From assembly GCA_041397645.1 (NCBI GenBank), contig JAWKWE010000006.1, positions 186,001 through 250,000 of the forward strand: 64,000 bases of DNA, read 5' to 3'. The DNA is from Hyphomicrobiaceae bacterium. Lineage in GTDB: Bacteria; Pseudomonadota; Alphaproteobacteria; Rhizobiales; Hyphomicrobiaceae. Under the pieces are notes generated by a model. That model had not been told where the DNA came from, searched no databases, and saw only the letters and a list, made by a program, of their open reading frames with translations. Made by a program: the position numbers and the translations under genes. Shown one piece after another: positions 18,801 to 26,755 of this stretch; the first letter of the stretch is position 1; every line of letters starts with the position of its first letter.

Positions 18801-19060
18801 TCACCCGTCGAGTTGGACGAGATGTAAAGCATCTTCTCCACACCGTTGATCTGCTGTTCAAGCGGTGCCACCACCGTTGCAGCAACGACCTCCGCGCTTG
18901 CGCCGGGATACTGTCCAGATACGGTCACGACCGGAGGCACGATCTCGGGATACTGCGCAATCGGAAGCCGCCCGACGGCCACCACGCCGAGAATTATGAA
19001 CACGAGGGAGATCACCGCGGCAAAGATCGGCCGATCGATGAAGAAGTGCGAAATCTTCAT
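15890..19060 (-). CDS. RND multidrug efflux transporter, HAE1 family (AcrB-like)
   Basis: A 1056-aa inner-membrane proton/drug antiporter. The N-terminus FFIDRPIFAAVISLVFIILG is the family hallmark. The proton-relay Asp pair is in VDDAIVVVENVER and the Lys in GLAAKNAILIVEFAE. Two large periplasmic loops alternate with two sets of six helices, and YPGASAEVV and FxxQ-type porter motifs are present. Composition and motifs favour hydrophobic and amphiphilic drugs over metals. The adaptor gene lies just upstream in the same operon; no outer-membrane factor gene follows, so it must use one encoded elsewhere. A divergent TetR gene probably represses the pair. Confidence 0.96.
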   Translation of the reverse strand: MKISHFFIDRPIFAAVISLVFIILGVVAVGRLPIAQYPEIVPPVVTVSGQYPGASAEVVAATVVAPLEQQINGVEKMLYISSNSTGDGRFSISVTFDLGTNLDIAQVQVQNRVSTALPRVPADVRNIGVTVAKASPDLMMVVHMLSPDKSRDTLFISNYTSVNVVDVLSRIEGIGSITVFGGRDYSMRVWLDPDRLQSLGLTSSDVVSALQGQNIQVAAGVLDQPPVPKQGAFQIAVQAQGRLADASEFGEIVVKKSADSVVRVKDVGRVELAALDYGLNSYLDENPAVALGIFQLPGSNAIATAEKIKKTMAELSQSFPPGVKYDIVYNPTDFIQQSIDAVVRTILEAILLVVIVVVLFLQTWRAAIIPIVAIPVSLIGTFFLMSIFGFSLNNLSLFGLVLAIGIVVDDAIVVVENVERNMALGMSPRDASYKTMDEVGTALIAIALVLTAVFAPSAFITGIAGQFYRQFALTIAGATVISLIVSLTLSPALCALLLKPNAHDKKPSLLMWPVHTFFKGFNWGFDKMSAGYGWVVGKVVRFAAIMLIVYAGIIAFGLNEFRKTPVGFIPQLDAGYLITVTQLPPAAALARTDAVNKRVVELALEVPGVDHAVNFIGFSGATRTNASNAGAVFVTLKPFAERAKDPQQSATAIRQALLAKFSSIQDALVLVVPPPPVRGIGNAGGFRMMVQDRNAAGPAALQQAVGAMMGKAAQTTGVQQVFSLFENATPQLYLDVDRVKAQMLGVNVIDVFSTLQTYLGSAYVNDFNLLGRTYRVTAQADSQFRMNPKDVLSIRVRNADGDTVPLGSFVTVSDISGPSRVPRYNLYPAAELDGSAAAGYSQGQAIDIMEKMAAETLPPGFSYEWTDLAFQQIRAGNAAVFAFALGVAFVFLVLAAQFESLTLPLAIILIVPMSLVASISGVILRGMDNNILTQVGFIVLIGLAAKNAILIVEFAEQLENSGKNRFEAAKQAAQLRMRPILMTSLAFILGVVPLVWAVGAGAELRQALGTAVFSGMIGVTLFGLIFTPVFYVICRWFSTVGSRRKPSHEPAPQPAE

Positions 19061-19077
19061 GGGCGAAAACGCCTTGT

Positions 19078-20268
19078 TCAGTTAGTCTTGACGGCCGTCC
19101 CTTCAGGAGCAGCCTGCGCGGTCGATTGCTGCGGCGACACTTTCGAGCCGGGGCGAATGCGCATCAATCCGTTGACAACGATGAGGTCATCGGCCGTCAG
19201 TCCGGCGGTCACCACCCGCATGCCGTCGATCTCAGGACCGAGCGTCACGTATTTCGGTTTGGCAACGTTGTCTTCGCCGACCGCATAGACGAACTTGCGC
19301 ACCTGTTCGGTGCCGATAGCTGTATCGGGCACAAGCAGAGCCGTCGCCGGGGCGGAATTTGGAACTTTGATCCGTCCGAACATGCCCGGCGTCAGCTTGC
19401 CATCCGCGTTAGCGAATTCTGCGCGCACGCGAATCGTTCCCGAAGACCGGTCGATCGCATTATCGATGAAGTCGATCTTGCCCTGATGACCGAAATCGGT
19501 TTCTCCGATGAGTTTCAGCGCTACGGGTACGGATTTCGTGCTGGCATTCGCCATGGCCGGCTCGTGCGCCGACATGAAGCGCACATAGGACTGCTCATCC
19601 ATGGTGAACTCGAAACGGATCGGATCGATAGAAACGATCGTTGCCAGCAGTGTCGTTGAGCCTCCCGAGCCACCGGTCACAAGGTTTCCCACCGACACCC
19701 GTCGATCACCTATGCGGCCGGCAACGGGCGCTTTCAACTCTGTGAACTGAAGATCGAGCTCAGCTTGCTTGACCGCCGCGTCCTGTGCTGTGACCGCAGC
19801 CTGCGCCACATTGTAGGCCTGCACGCGCTGGTCATAGATCTGCTGCGTGATCGTCGAACCCTTTACGAGCTGATCGCCACGTTTCAGCTCGCTGTCGGCA
19901 TAGGCGAGATTAGCCTCAGCCTGCGCACGCGCCGCCTTCACCTGCTCGAGCGCGGCCTCGAATGGCCGGCGATCGATGGTGAAAAGCGTTTCGTCGGCTT
20001 TAACGAGCTGCCCATCGGTAAACTGGATCTTATCCAGATAGCCAGAGACGCGGGCACGCACCTCAACGTAGTCAACGGCGGCGAAGCGGCCGACGTACTC
20101 GTCGAAATCAGCTACGACCTTGCTAACGGGACGAGACACCGTAACGGCTGGAGCAGGCGGGGGCGATGCTGCCGCCTGCTTCTGCTGAGAGCCGTCTCCA
20201 CAGCCCGTCAGCACGAGAGCCAGCGAGAGCGCGGCTGCTATCGGCGAAAAATAGCGCAATGCATGCAT
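19078..20268 (-). CDS. RND efflux periplasmic adaptor lipoprotein (AcrA/MexA-like)
   Basis: A 396-aa membrane-fusion protein that links the RND pump to an outer-membrane channel. Translation from 20268 (MHALRYFSPIAAAL) gives a lipoprotein signal with lipobox LTGC; 17 extra in-frame codons upstream are unlikely. It has a barrel-sandwich lipoyl half-motif (GYLDKIQFTDGQLVKADETL), a long alpha-helical hairpin (about residues 100-165), a second lipoyl half (LKAPVAGRIGDRRVSVGNLV) and beta-barrel and membrane-proximal domains. It ends 17 bases before the pump gene and is surely its partner. Confidence 0.94.
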   Translation of the reverse strand: MHALRYFSPIAAALSLALVLTGCGDGSQQKQAAASPPPAPAVTVSRPVSKVVADFDEYVGRFAAVDYVEVRARVSGYLDKIQFTDGQLVKADETLFTIDRRPFEAALEQVKAARAQAEANLAYADSELKRGDQLVKGSTITQQIYDQRVQAYNVAQAAVTAQDAAVKQAELDLQFTELKAPVAGRIGDRRVSVGNLVTGGSGGSTTLLATIVSIDPIRFEFTMDEQSYVRFMSAHEPAMANASTKSVPVALKLIGETDFGHQGKIDFIDNAIDRSSGTIRVRAEFANADGKLTPGMFGRIKVPNSAPATALLVPDTAIGTEQVRKFVYAVGEDNVAKPKYVTLGPEIDGMRVVTAGLTADDLIVVNGLMRIRPGSKVSPQQSTAQAAPEGTAVKTN

Positions 20269-20352
20269 ACCTGTTCTGGCTCCAGACCCTGCCCGCGACT
20301 CAAATGCAGTTTGATACAATCAGTCGTGACGGCAGGGGAATAACGTGCTAGA

Positions 20353-20392
20353 TGTTACTGAGCGGTAACATTGGACTTACTGATCGGTAACA
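20353..20392. promoter_or_regulatory. Paired operator between the efflux operon and its TetR gene
   Basis: Two copies of TTACTGANCGGTAACAT lie 22 bases apart (first arms TGTTAC 20353-20358 and GTAACA 20365-20370, second repeat 20377-20392). Each is an inverted repeat, and 22 bases equals about two helical turns, so two dimers could bind on one face. The pair sits midway between the adaptor start (20268) and the regulator start (20409), as expected for a repressor controlling both. Confidence 0.75.
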
Positions 20393-20408
20393 TCTTCGTC
20401 AAGAAACA

Positions 20409-21035
20409 ATGCCGAGATTAGACCCATCAAGAATGCATGTCGGGAATGCGGGTTCGGACGAACTCGCCGAGCTTCCCCCGAAGCAGCGGATTTTGAATGC
20501 CGCTTGCAATCTCTTTTATCGTGAAGGAATCAACGTGGTAGGCGTCGAAGCCATCGCGGCGGCGGCGCTGACCAATAAGATGACGCTCTACCGGCACTTT
20601 GGTTCCAAAGACGATCTTATCGTGGCCTATGTCACCGAGATCGCCAACCGAGGCAACGAGGCCTGGGATAAACTCGACAGGCAACATCAGAATGAACCTG
20701 ACAAGCGACTCAATGCTTGGGTTGATTATGTTGAGGACGCACTGACCAACCACTACCAGCGCGGCTGCGCGCTCGCGAACGCAGCAATCGAGCTACCGGC
20801 GCTTCATCCTGCCCGGGAGGTGATTGAGAACTACAAAGAACATAAGCGCAGGAACCTCGTTCAGCTTTTTACGGCAGCGCGCTATCGCCATCCCCAGATT
20901 CTCGCCGATGAAGTCTTTTTGTTGTTTGAAGGAGCGCGCATCAGCTTGCAATGCGGCGGCAAGATTCCGGTAACCCGCGTCGTCTCGATGCTGCGGGACC
21001 TTCTCGCAAAAGCTCCTAGGAAGTCGCGAGCCTGA
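20409..21035 (+). CDS. TetR/AcrR family regulator of the RND pump
   Basis: A 208-aa TetR-type regulator. The helix-turn-helix is in GVEAIAAAALTNKMTLYRHF, followed by GSKDDLIVAYV. The C-terminal domain has RGCALANAAIELP, a segment typical of the branch that controls efflux or detoxification genes. The gene is divergent from the adaptor-pump operon, with two near-perfect palindromic operators in the 140-base gap, so autorepression and repression of the pump are likely. The inducing ligand is unknown. Confidence 0.92.
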   Translation: MPRLDPSRMHVGNAGSDELAELPPKQRILNAACNLFYREGINVVGVEAIAAAALTNKMTLYRHFGSKDDLIVAYVTEIANRGNEAWDKLDRQHQNEPDKRLNAWVDYVEDALTNHYQRGCALANAAIELPALHPAREVIENYKEHKRRNLVQLFTAARYRHPQILADEVFLLFEGARISLQCGGKIPVTRVVSMLRDLLAKAPRKSRA

Positions 21036-21283
21036 CAAGGCTGACATTTTCGCCTTTGCCGCTGGCGGTATAACGGGCACTTCAATCCGCTCAAGGATTG
21101 CGAAGGCAGCGGCAACCTCATTGACCTGTCAAGATTGTTTCTCTCGGCCGTTCGCGCGATCGCGAGCCTTGCCCTGCGCGGCGACGTTGGTCAAACTAAC
21201 GCTGGTGCCAATCTCACACTGATAGGCGTCATTTCAGAACGCTTGATATTGCCAACCTTTTATTGCTGAGTTCCGGAGGCATA

Positions 21284-22120
21284 ATGAACAAGATCCTGGT
21301 CGCAACCGACCTTTCAAAAGGAGCGACACTCGCACTCCAACGGGCGGCGCTAATCGCGAAGTCCACAGGCGCGAGCCTTGAGGTCGTCCACGTGCTCGAC
21401 AGCGTGTGGCCGGATGAGGAGCTGGATCGGCAGCAACTAGCAGCGCGCGACATCATTGCGAGCCATCTACCGTCGGATCTTGCGAAAACTGCCGAAGTTA
21501 CAACACAGATCCTGCGTGGACAGGACTATGTTGAGATCGTGAAACGCGCGACGGATGAAGCAGTGGACCTCATCGTGCTGGGCGCGCATCGCAACAAGAT
21601 CCTGGAATTATTCCGCGGAACAACCTCTGAGCGCATCATCAGGCTGGGTCATATTCCTGTTCTTGTGGTGAACACCGCTGCGAAAGAGCCCTATCGGCGG
21701 CTGCTACTTGCCTACGATTTTTCGCCCCATGCTCAACGCGCCCTGCAATTTACCGCCGAGTGGCTGCCCGAGAGTGAGATCCACCTCGTGCACGCGATGC
21801 ACGTCCCCTTCAAAGGATTTTTGGGGCAGGAAACCCAAGAGCAATTTGTCGTCGAAGAGCGGGAGAAAATAGCGCGCACGATCGACAATGACATCTCCGA
21901 CCTCAAAAAAAAGCTCGGAGCATCTTGCCCAACCTTCAAGGTGAGCATCAACGAGGCCGAGCCTCAAACCATGTTGCAAAATCTTGTGAGAGAAACATCC
22001 CCCGATCTGCTCGTGCTGGGAACCCACGGACGCACCGGCATTCTGCACCTAGTGCTCGGCAGCACTGCTGAAGAGCTCATCGCCATTGCTGCAGTTGACG
22101 TTCTAGCTGTGAATGCTTAG
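21284..22120 (+). CDS. Universal stress protein with two UspA domains
   Basis: A 278-aa cytosolic protein with two UspA domains in tandem (about 1-135 and 145-278). The ATG at 21284 is preceded by CCGGAGGCATA; an upstream TTG is not needed. The second domain has the ATP-binding motif GTHGRTGILHLVLGSTAE; the first domain has GAHRNKILELFRGTTSE, lacking the full G-2x-G-9x-G pattern, so probably only one domain binds nucleotide. The cation exchanger gene begins nine bases after its stop, suggesting a joint role in stress or ion homeostasis. Confidence 0.9.
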   Translation: MNKILVATDLSKGATLALQRAALIAKSTGASLEVVHVLDSVWPDEELDRQQLAARDIIASHLPSDLAKTAEVTTQILRGQDYVEIVKRATDEAVDLIVLGAHRNKILELFRGTTSERIIRLGHIPVLVVNTAAKEPYRRLLLAYDFSPHAQRALQFTAEWLPESEIHLVHAMHVPFKGFLGQETQEQFVVEEREKIARTIDNDISDLKKKLGASCPTFKVSINEAEPQTMLQNLVRETSPDLLVLGTHGRTGILHLVLGSTAEELIAIAAVDVLAVNA

Positions 22121-22129
22121 CACGCGCTC

Positions 22130-23125
22130 ATGATTGCAGTCTGGACCGAATTCCTTGGCATTTCGCTCGCGATTGTCGTTGCAGGCTATCTGCTTGCCCA
22201 CTACGGCGACGTTATTGCTGAAAAAACCGGGATGAGCGGGACCTGGGTCGGCCTCATTCTCGTTGCAACGGTGACGTCGCTGCCGGAGCTGGTTACTGGC
22301 GTATCGGCCGTCACTCTGGCGAACGCGCCGGACCTTGCCGCCGGCGACGTGATGGGAAGTTGCGTTTTCAACCTCTTGCTGATCGCGTTGCTCGACTCAA
22401 TTCATCGCGAGTGTGTCATCTACGAGAAGGCCAGCCGCGGGCATATTCTTGCTGCAGGCTTTTCGATCCTCCTGGTCGGCCTTGTCGTCTTCAGCATACT
22501 GTCGGGCGATGCTGCAATTAGTATCGGCCACATCGGTATTTATACACCGGCGATCATTGCGCTCTATTTCATCGCCGTCCGGGCAGTTTTCATCCAAGAG
22601 AAAAATGGAGCCGGAACGCCCAGTCTCGATCTGCGCTACCAGGACATCACTTTGCGCTCCGCGCTGATCCGTTATTGTCTGGCGGCAAGCGTCGTCGTGG
22701 CCGCTGGCATTGCGATGCCACTCGTCGCGGACAAGCTGGCCAAGACGATGGGTTGGAGCCAAACCTTCGTCGGCACATTGCTGGTTGCCGTCGCGACTTC
22801 GCTGCCCGAGGCGGCATCGACCATCGGCGCAGTCAGAATCGGAGCGCTTGACCTTGCTATCGGCAACCTGTTCGGCAGCAACCTGTTCAACATTCTGGCG
22901 CTTGCCATCGATGACATTGCCTACGCCTCTGGTCCACTTCTATCGCAGGTCTCGCAGGCACATGCACTATCGGGTGTATCTGCGATGATGATGACCGGAG
23001 CGACAATCCTTGGCGTGCACTACCGTCCTAAGAAGCGCATCCTGAAAGTTGCGGGCTGGGTGAGCTTGGCGCTTGTTCTCACCTACGTGCTGAACTCGTG
23101 GGTCCTCTACCTGCGCGGAGTCTAA
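22130..23125 (+). CDS. Sodium/calcium exchanger family membrane protein
   Basis: A 331-aa member of the Ca2+:cation antiporter superfamily with about ten transmembrane helices in two inverted halves. The alpha-1 repeat reads ATVTSLPELVTGVSAV followed by GSCVFNLLLIALLD; the alpha-2 repeat reads VATSLPEAASTIGAVR followed by GNLFGSNLFNILALAIDD. These acidic repeats form the cation site. It is translationally close to the universal stress gene (nine-base gap). Ion specificity (Ca2+, Na+ or K+) cannot be read from the sequence. Confidence 0.9.
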   Translation: MIAVWTEFLGISLAIVVAGYLLAHYGDVIAEKTGMSGTWVGLILVATVTSLPELVTGVSAVTLANAPDLAAGDVMGSCVFNLLLIALLDSIHRECVIYEKASRGHILAAGFSILLVGLVVFSILSGDAAISIGHIGIYTPAIIALYFIAVRAVFIQEKNGAGTPSLDLRYQDITLRSALIRYCLAASVVVAAGIAMPLVADKLAKTMGWSQTFVGTLLVAVATSLPEAASTIGAVRIGALDLAIGNLFGSNLFNILALAIDDIAYASGPLLSQVSQAHALSGVSAMMMTGATILGVHYRPKKRILKVAGWVSLALVLTYVLNSWVLYLRGV

Positions 23126-23440
23126 AGCTCAGCGCGGCCAAAAGTGCGTTATGAGTGCAAGACTCGCCTGAATGGCTGCATTGCTACCATTCTGGCTTGC
23201 CGCAAAGCGGCGAATAGTTATGATCGTCATCATGCGCCGAAGCACTTATCATGCTCCATTGTTCAGAGGGGTTCCTATCCCTCTGCCTGCTCTTCATGAG
23301 CTTTGCCTCGGCGACGGCGACCGTCCACCTTGGCCCAGAAAGCGCTGATCCAGCTGTCAATCTGACGACCTTCAACGTCCACACAAGGCCCTGAGAAGCT
23401 GCAGCCCGATGCTCGCGCATCTTATCTCCAGAATGTTCAG

Positions 23441-23647
23441 GTGAAGAAGACGTGCCCACGCAGCGGGTCGCGGTTTGCCCTGCCATCCTGCGTGCTTGCC
23501 GGCCTCGTCTTTTCCGCAGCCACGTCTGGTCACGCCATTCCGTTACCACGTGCTGTCGAGGTCAGACTGCCTAAGCCCGGCAACGACGGTAGCACCGCGC
23601 AACGCGGCAAGGATCCCTTGGAGCGTCCGCCCTGTCGGGCTGCTTGA
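23441..23647 (+). CDS. Possible small exported protein
   Basis: A 68-aa frame starting at a GTG in the 580-base gap between the exchanger and the L,D-transpeptidase. It has a plausible signal peptide (Lys/Arg, a hydrophobic stretch AGLVFSAATSGHA, cleavage near GHA) and a short Pro/Arg-rich remainder. The ribosome-binding site is weak. No family is recognised, and the frame may be accidental. The rest of 23126-23704 shows nothing convincing. Confidence 0.3.
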   Translation: MKKTCPRSGSRFALPSCVLAGLVFSAATSGHAIPLPRAVEVRLPKPGNDGSTAQRGKDPLERPPCRAA

Positions 23648-23704
23648 GCGTGGCCGCCACTCCGGCGTTAGACCGTCAAAGCAAAACCATTTCAGGATGA
23701 AGTC

Positions 23705-24445
23705 ATGTCAAACCACCACGCGCCTTCGCGCGGGGGGCATGGTGTTGGCTTGAGCCTGCGCGCCTTCGCCGTCAGCACGTCGTTGCTGTTGGCCGCTTGC
23801 AGCCAAGTCCCCGCACCTCAGCCGCCGCTCGAAGAGCTTGCCCGAACGCGATATCGAAGCCTGCCTGAGGAACCGTTCCCGATCGCAGAAGTGCCGGCTA
23901 CGCGGATCAAACCACAGTACGTCCGCCAGGTAGTCGCCTATGAAACCCACTATCAACCGGGCGCAATCGTCGTCGATCCAACCGAACATCACCTTTACCT
24001 GGTAATGCCGGACGGAAAAGCGATGCGATACGGCATCGGTGTCGGCCGAGAAGGTTTCGGCTGGACCGGAACTGCAACGATTGCCCGCAAGGCGCAGTGG
24101 CCGAAATGGACACCACCAACAGAGATGATCGCTCGCGAGCCGCGCCTTGAGCCGTATCGCCATGGCATGGCGCCGGGTCTGGATAATCCACTCGGCGCAC
24201 GGGCCCTTTATCTCTTCCAGGACGGCAAAGACACGCTGTACCGGCTGCACGGAACAAGCGAGGTGAGCTCGATTGGCCGCAACGTATCAAGCGGCTGCAT
24301 TCGCCTTTTGAACCACGACATCATCGACCTCTACCGGCGCACGCCCGTCGGCAGCAAGGTCGTTGTGCTGCAGGGAGCAAACACGATCGCACACCAATCA
24401 TCACCAGACGCATCCACACTTCATGGAGATAGAAATGACTCGTAA
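23705..24445 (+). CDS. L,D-transpeptidase (YkuD domain) lipoprotein
   Basis: A 246-aa envelope protein likely to form 3-3 peptidoglycan cross-links or attach proteins to peptidoglycan. It has an Arg-containing n-region, a hydrophobic core and lipobox LLAAC, so it is probably lipid-anchored. The YkuD domain spans about residues 80-225: AIVVDPTEHHLYLV at the start, LYRLHGTSEVSS with the conserved His, and the catalytic SSGCIRL motif with Cys. The next gene overlaps its 3' end by 11 bases, so the two are co-translated. Related ErfK/YbiS/YcfS proteins have the same architecture. Confidence 0.93.
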   Translation: MSNHHAPSRGGHGVGLSLRAFAVSTSLLLAACSQVPAPQPPLEELARTRYRSLPEEPFPIAEVPATRIKPQYVRQVVAYETHYQPGAIVVDPTEHHLYLVMPDGKAMRYGIGVGREGFGWTGTATIARKAQWPKWTPPTEMIAREPRLEPYRHGMAPGLDNPLGARALYLFQDGKDTLYRLHGTSEVSSIGRNVSSGCIRLLNHDIIDLYRRTPVGSKVVVLQGANTIAHQSSPDASTLHGDRNDS

Positions 24446-24911
24446 TGTCGCCCTTTCAATGGTCGCCCTTGCGGCATTCGCCGCCCTCATCCTTCCTGCT
24501 GCAATCCGTGCAGGCGAACCTTCTAGCGCAAGTTTTTCTTACGCACCGCAGAAGGTCGTCTTTCACAACAACGGACGCGGCGACGATAGTGCCAAATACT
24601 TCAAGGGACTTCTACGTAACATCACAAACAACATCGAGGCTGTTGGAAGAGGCCGCATCGACATCAAGGTCGTAGACCACAGCGATGGCATCAAACTCTT
24701 TCAGTTAGCCAATACCGACGCAGAGCTTGCAAAGACCTTGGATGAACTGCGCGCAAAGGGCGTGCAGTTTCTCATCTGCCGCAATACGCTCAAGGAGCGC
24801 AACATCGACTGGCATACGCTCTATGGCGTGAAGGAGGCTGATCTGGTGCCTAGCGGCATCGCTCATCTCGTCTATCTGCAACAGCAGGGCTATGCCTACC
24901 TGCATCCCTAA
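24435..24911 (+). CDS. Exported DsrE-like protein
   Basis: A 158-aa protein with an N-terminal signal peptide (MTRNVALSMVALAAFAALIL, cleavage near IRA-GE) and a DsrE/DsrF-like fold: PQKVVFHNNGRGDDSAKYFK, an LRNITNNIEAVG helix, IDIKVVDHSDGIKLF, and the conserved Cys in GVQFLICRNTLKERNI. Cytosolic DsrE proteins relay sulfur, but exported single-Cys relatives are uncharacterised. The ATG at 24435 is preceded by GGAG at six bases and overlaps the transpeptidase stop. Confidence 0.82.
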   Translation: MTRNVALSMVALAAFAALILPAAIRAGEPSSASFSYAPQKVVFHNNGRGDDSAKYFKGLLRNITNNIEAVGRGRIDIKVVDHSDGIKLFQLANTDAELAKTLDELRAKGVQFLICRNTLKERNIDWHTLYGVKEADLVPSGIAHLVYLQQQGYAYLHP

Positions 24912-24969
24912 ATTCAGACGAATTCGACCGGCGCAATCGTCCAGAGAATTGCGCCGGTCGATAGCCCCT

Positions 24970-25644
24970 CTATGGCCCGAGCAACCTATCCAGAAAGGAG
25001 CGAAGTTGATGAATTGCAGCCACCGGATTGAACTTCTTTAAGATCATCGCGCGCACAAAAACGCCATCCAGATACGTCGAGATGAAGGTTGCTGTCTCGT
25101 CAACATCCAGCGATCGGAAATCGCCGGATCTCAAGCCCGCCATGAGCGTCTGGCGCAATACGTCCCGTTCCTCGTCGTAGAATTTGTGTATCGCTTCGTC
25201 GATCCGCGACTTGCGCCGTGTCGCCTTGGCGTAGTCGATCGAGATCATGATCAACTTGGCGATCGTATCGAACTGAAGGATATGCGTATCGAGCCAGCCG
25301 TAGATTATGTCGCGCGGATGGTCCAAACCTTGGCGCGAAATTCGAAACTGTTCGAATGCTCTTTCGACAGCCAACGTCACGGCGCTACGGAACAACTCCT
25401 CCTTGCTACCGAAATAGTAATAGATGAGCGCTGGATTGAAGCCGGTCGTGTCAGCGATGTCCTTCGTTGTAACCGACGAGAACCCTCGCTGAGAGAAAAG
25501 CTCAAGAGCCGCTTCCCTAATCTTCACCTCGGCGTCCGCTGTAGCAACGCTGAGCTTTGGGCGACCTGCGCCCGAGCGCCCCGAACGAGATCTCGCGCCG
25601 GCCTTGCGGCCACTCGCGCGCTGCTGCTTCTGCTCCCGCCTCAT
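24970..25644 (-). CDS. TetR family regulator next to an ABC uptake cluster
   Basis: A 224-aa TetR-type regulator when started at 25644, where AGGGAG precedes the ATG by five bases; longer in-frame versions to 25749 are possible. A basic, disordered N-terminal tail (RASGRKAGARSRSGRSGAGR) precedes the helix-turn-helix VTTKDIADTTGFNPALIYYY and FGSKEELFR. It is divergent from the ABC transporter operon, with a 7-bp inverted repeat between them, so it probably controls that operon in response to the imported compound or a product. Confidence 0.88.
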   Translation of the reverse strand: MRREQKQQRASGRKAGARSRSGRSGAGRPKLSVATADAEVKIREAALELFSQRGFSSVTTKDIADTTGFNPALIYYYFGSKEELFRSAVTLAVERAFEQFRISRQGLDHPRDIIYGWLDTHILQFDTIAKLIMISIDYAKATRRKSRIDEAIHKFYDEERDVLRQTLMAGLRSGDFRSLDVDETATFISTYLDGVFVRAMILKKFNPVAAIHQLRSFLDRLLGP

Positions 25645-25789
25645 CCGTTCTCCCTGCGCATTTTCTTTTCTCATCCTTGTTTCCTTAAACGCGTTCGCGG
25701 CTACGCTCAATGCCTGACACCTGAGCATGTTGGTGGCTGCAATGCTCAAACTATGCGCAGTTTTGCGCGCTTTTTTACTTGAATGGAAA

Positions 25790-25811
25790 ATTAATTGATC
25801 ATTTAATTAAT
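25790..25811. promoter_or_regulatory. Inverted repeat, candidate operator for the TetR regulator
   Basis: Perfect arms ATTAATT (25790-25796) and AATTAAT (25805-25811) flank an 8-base spacer in the 232-base gap between the divergent TetR gene and the ABC permease gene. The region is markedly AT-rich compared with its surroundings, fitting a promoter-operator. Confidence 0.45.
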
Positions 25812-25876
25812 CGCAATAGCCACTGACGCTGCCCTCTTTCCACGCTGCGTTTTGGGGCTCCCTTGAGGCGACCGGA

Positions 25877-26755
25877 ATGATTGTGATGGATGCAGGACCG
25901 CTAAACATCGCGAACAATTCAACGACGTCTGTGACGCGCAAAACGCCGGAGCCTAGCCCCCGGCGTGCTTTGTGGAACATCCGCGCCGTGCTTTCCTCGC
26001 GGCTCTATTTCGCATTCGCGTGTCTCGGCATCGCCCTGCCCTTTGCCATCTGGATGGCGTTGGTCGCCGGCGCGGCGGTGCCAACGGTATTCATGCCTTC
26101 ACCGACGCAGGTCGTGACCCGATTTATCTCCTGGCTAACGTCCGAAGGCTTTGGCGCAGATCTGTGGATCAGCGTCGTTCGTGTTACCAGCGGCTTCCTA
26201 TTATCCCTCGTACTCGCATTGCCGTTGGGATTGTTGTGCGGAACTTTCAAACCCGTCGAAGCGACGCTCGAACCGGCGATGGACTTCGTGCGCTACATGC
26301 CTGCGGTCGCATTCGTTCCGCTCATGCTTCTGTGGTTCGGGGTCGGCGAAGGCTCGAAGGTCGCGGTTATCTTCGTCGGCACCTTCTTTCAAATGCTCCT
26401 GATGTTCGCGGACGACGTACGTCGCGTCCCGATGCAGCAGATTGAAGCTGCGCAGACCATGGGTGGCAGTCGCCGGGAAATCCTGTTCAAGGTTATCTTC
26501 CCCTCTGCCGCTCCCGCGCTTCTGACCAGCTGCCGCATCACGCTTGGATGGGCATGGACCTACCTAGTCGTGGCTGAAATGGTGGCTGCAAACTCTGGAC
26601 TTGGCTACGCGATCCTCAAAGCTCAACGCTTTCTGCAAACCGATAAGATTTTCGCTGGCCTCATCGTCATTGGACTAATCGGTCTTCTGCAGGACCAGCT
26701 TCTGCGCGCGCTTCGGACCGTGTTGTTCCCTTATCTGAAAGGGCACAACTCATGA
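25877..26755 (+). CDS. ABC transporter permease, nitrate/sulfonate/taurine type
   Basis: A 292-aa inner-membrane permease of the SsuC/TauC/NrtB class. A polar N-terminus of about 45 residues is followed by about six helices. The cytoplasmic coupling loop EAAQTMGGSRREILFKV is the EAA motif that contacts the ATPase. The ATPase gene overlaps it by four bases (ATGA), and a binding-protein gene follows, giving a complete importer. The start could also be the ATG three codons later. Substrate class is suggested by family (small anionic or amine-containing organics) but not proven. Confidence 0.92.
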   Translation: MIVMDAGPLNIANNSTTSVTRKTPEPSPRRALWNIRAVLSSRLYFAFACLGIALPFAIWMALVAGAAVPTVFMPSPTQVVTRFISWLTSEGFGADLWISVVRVTSGFLLSLVLALPLGLLCGTFKPVEATLEPAMDFVRYMPAVAFVPLMLLWFGVGEGSKVAVIFVGTFFQMLLMFADDVRRVPMQQIEAAQTMGGSRREILFKVIFPSAAPALLTSCRITLGWAWTYLVVAEMVAANSGLGYAILKAQRFLQTDKIFAGLIVIGLIGLLQDQLLRALRTVLFPYLKGHNS

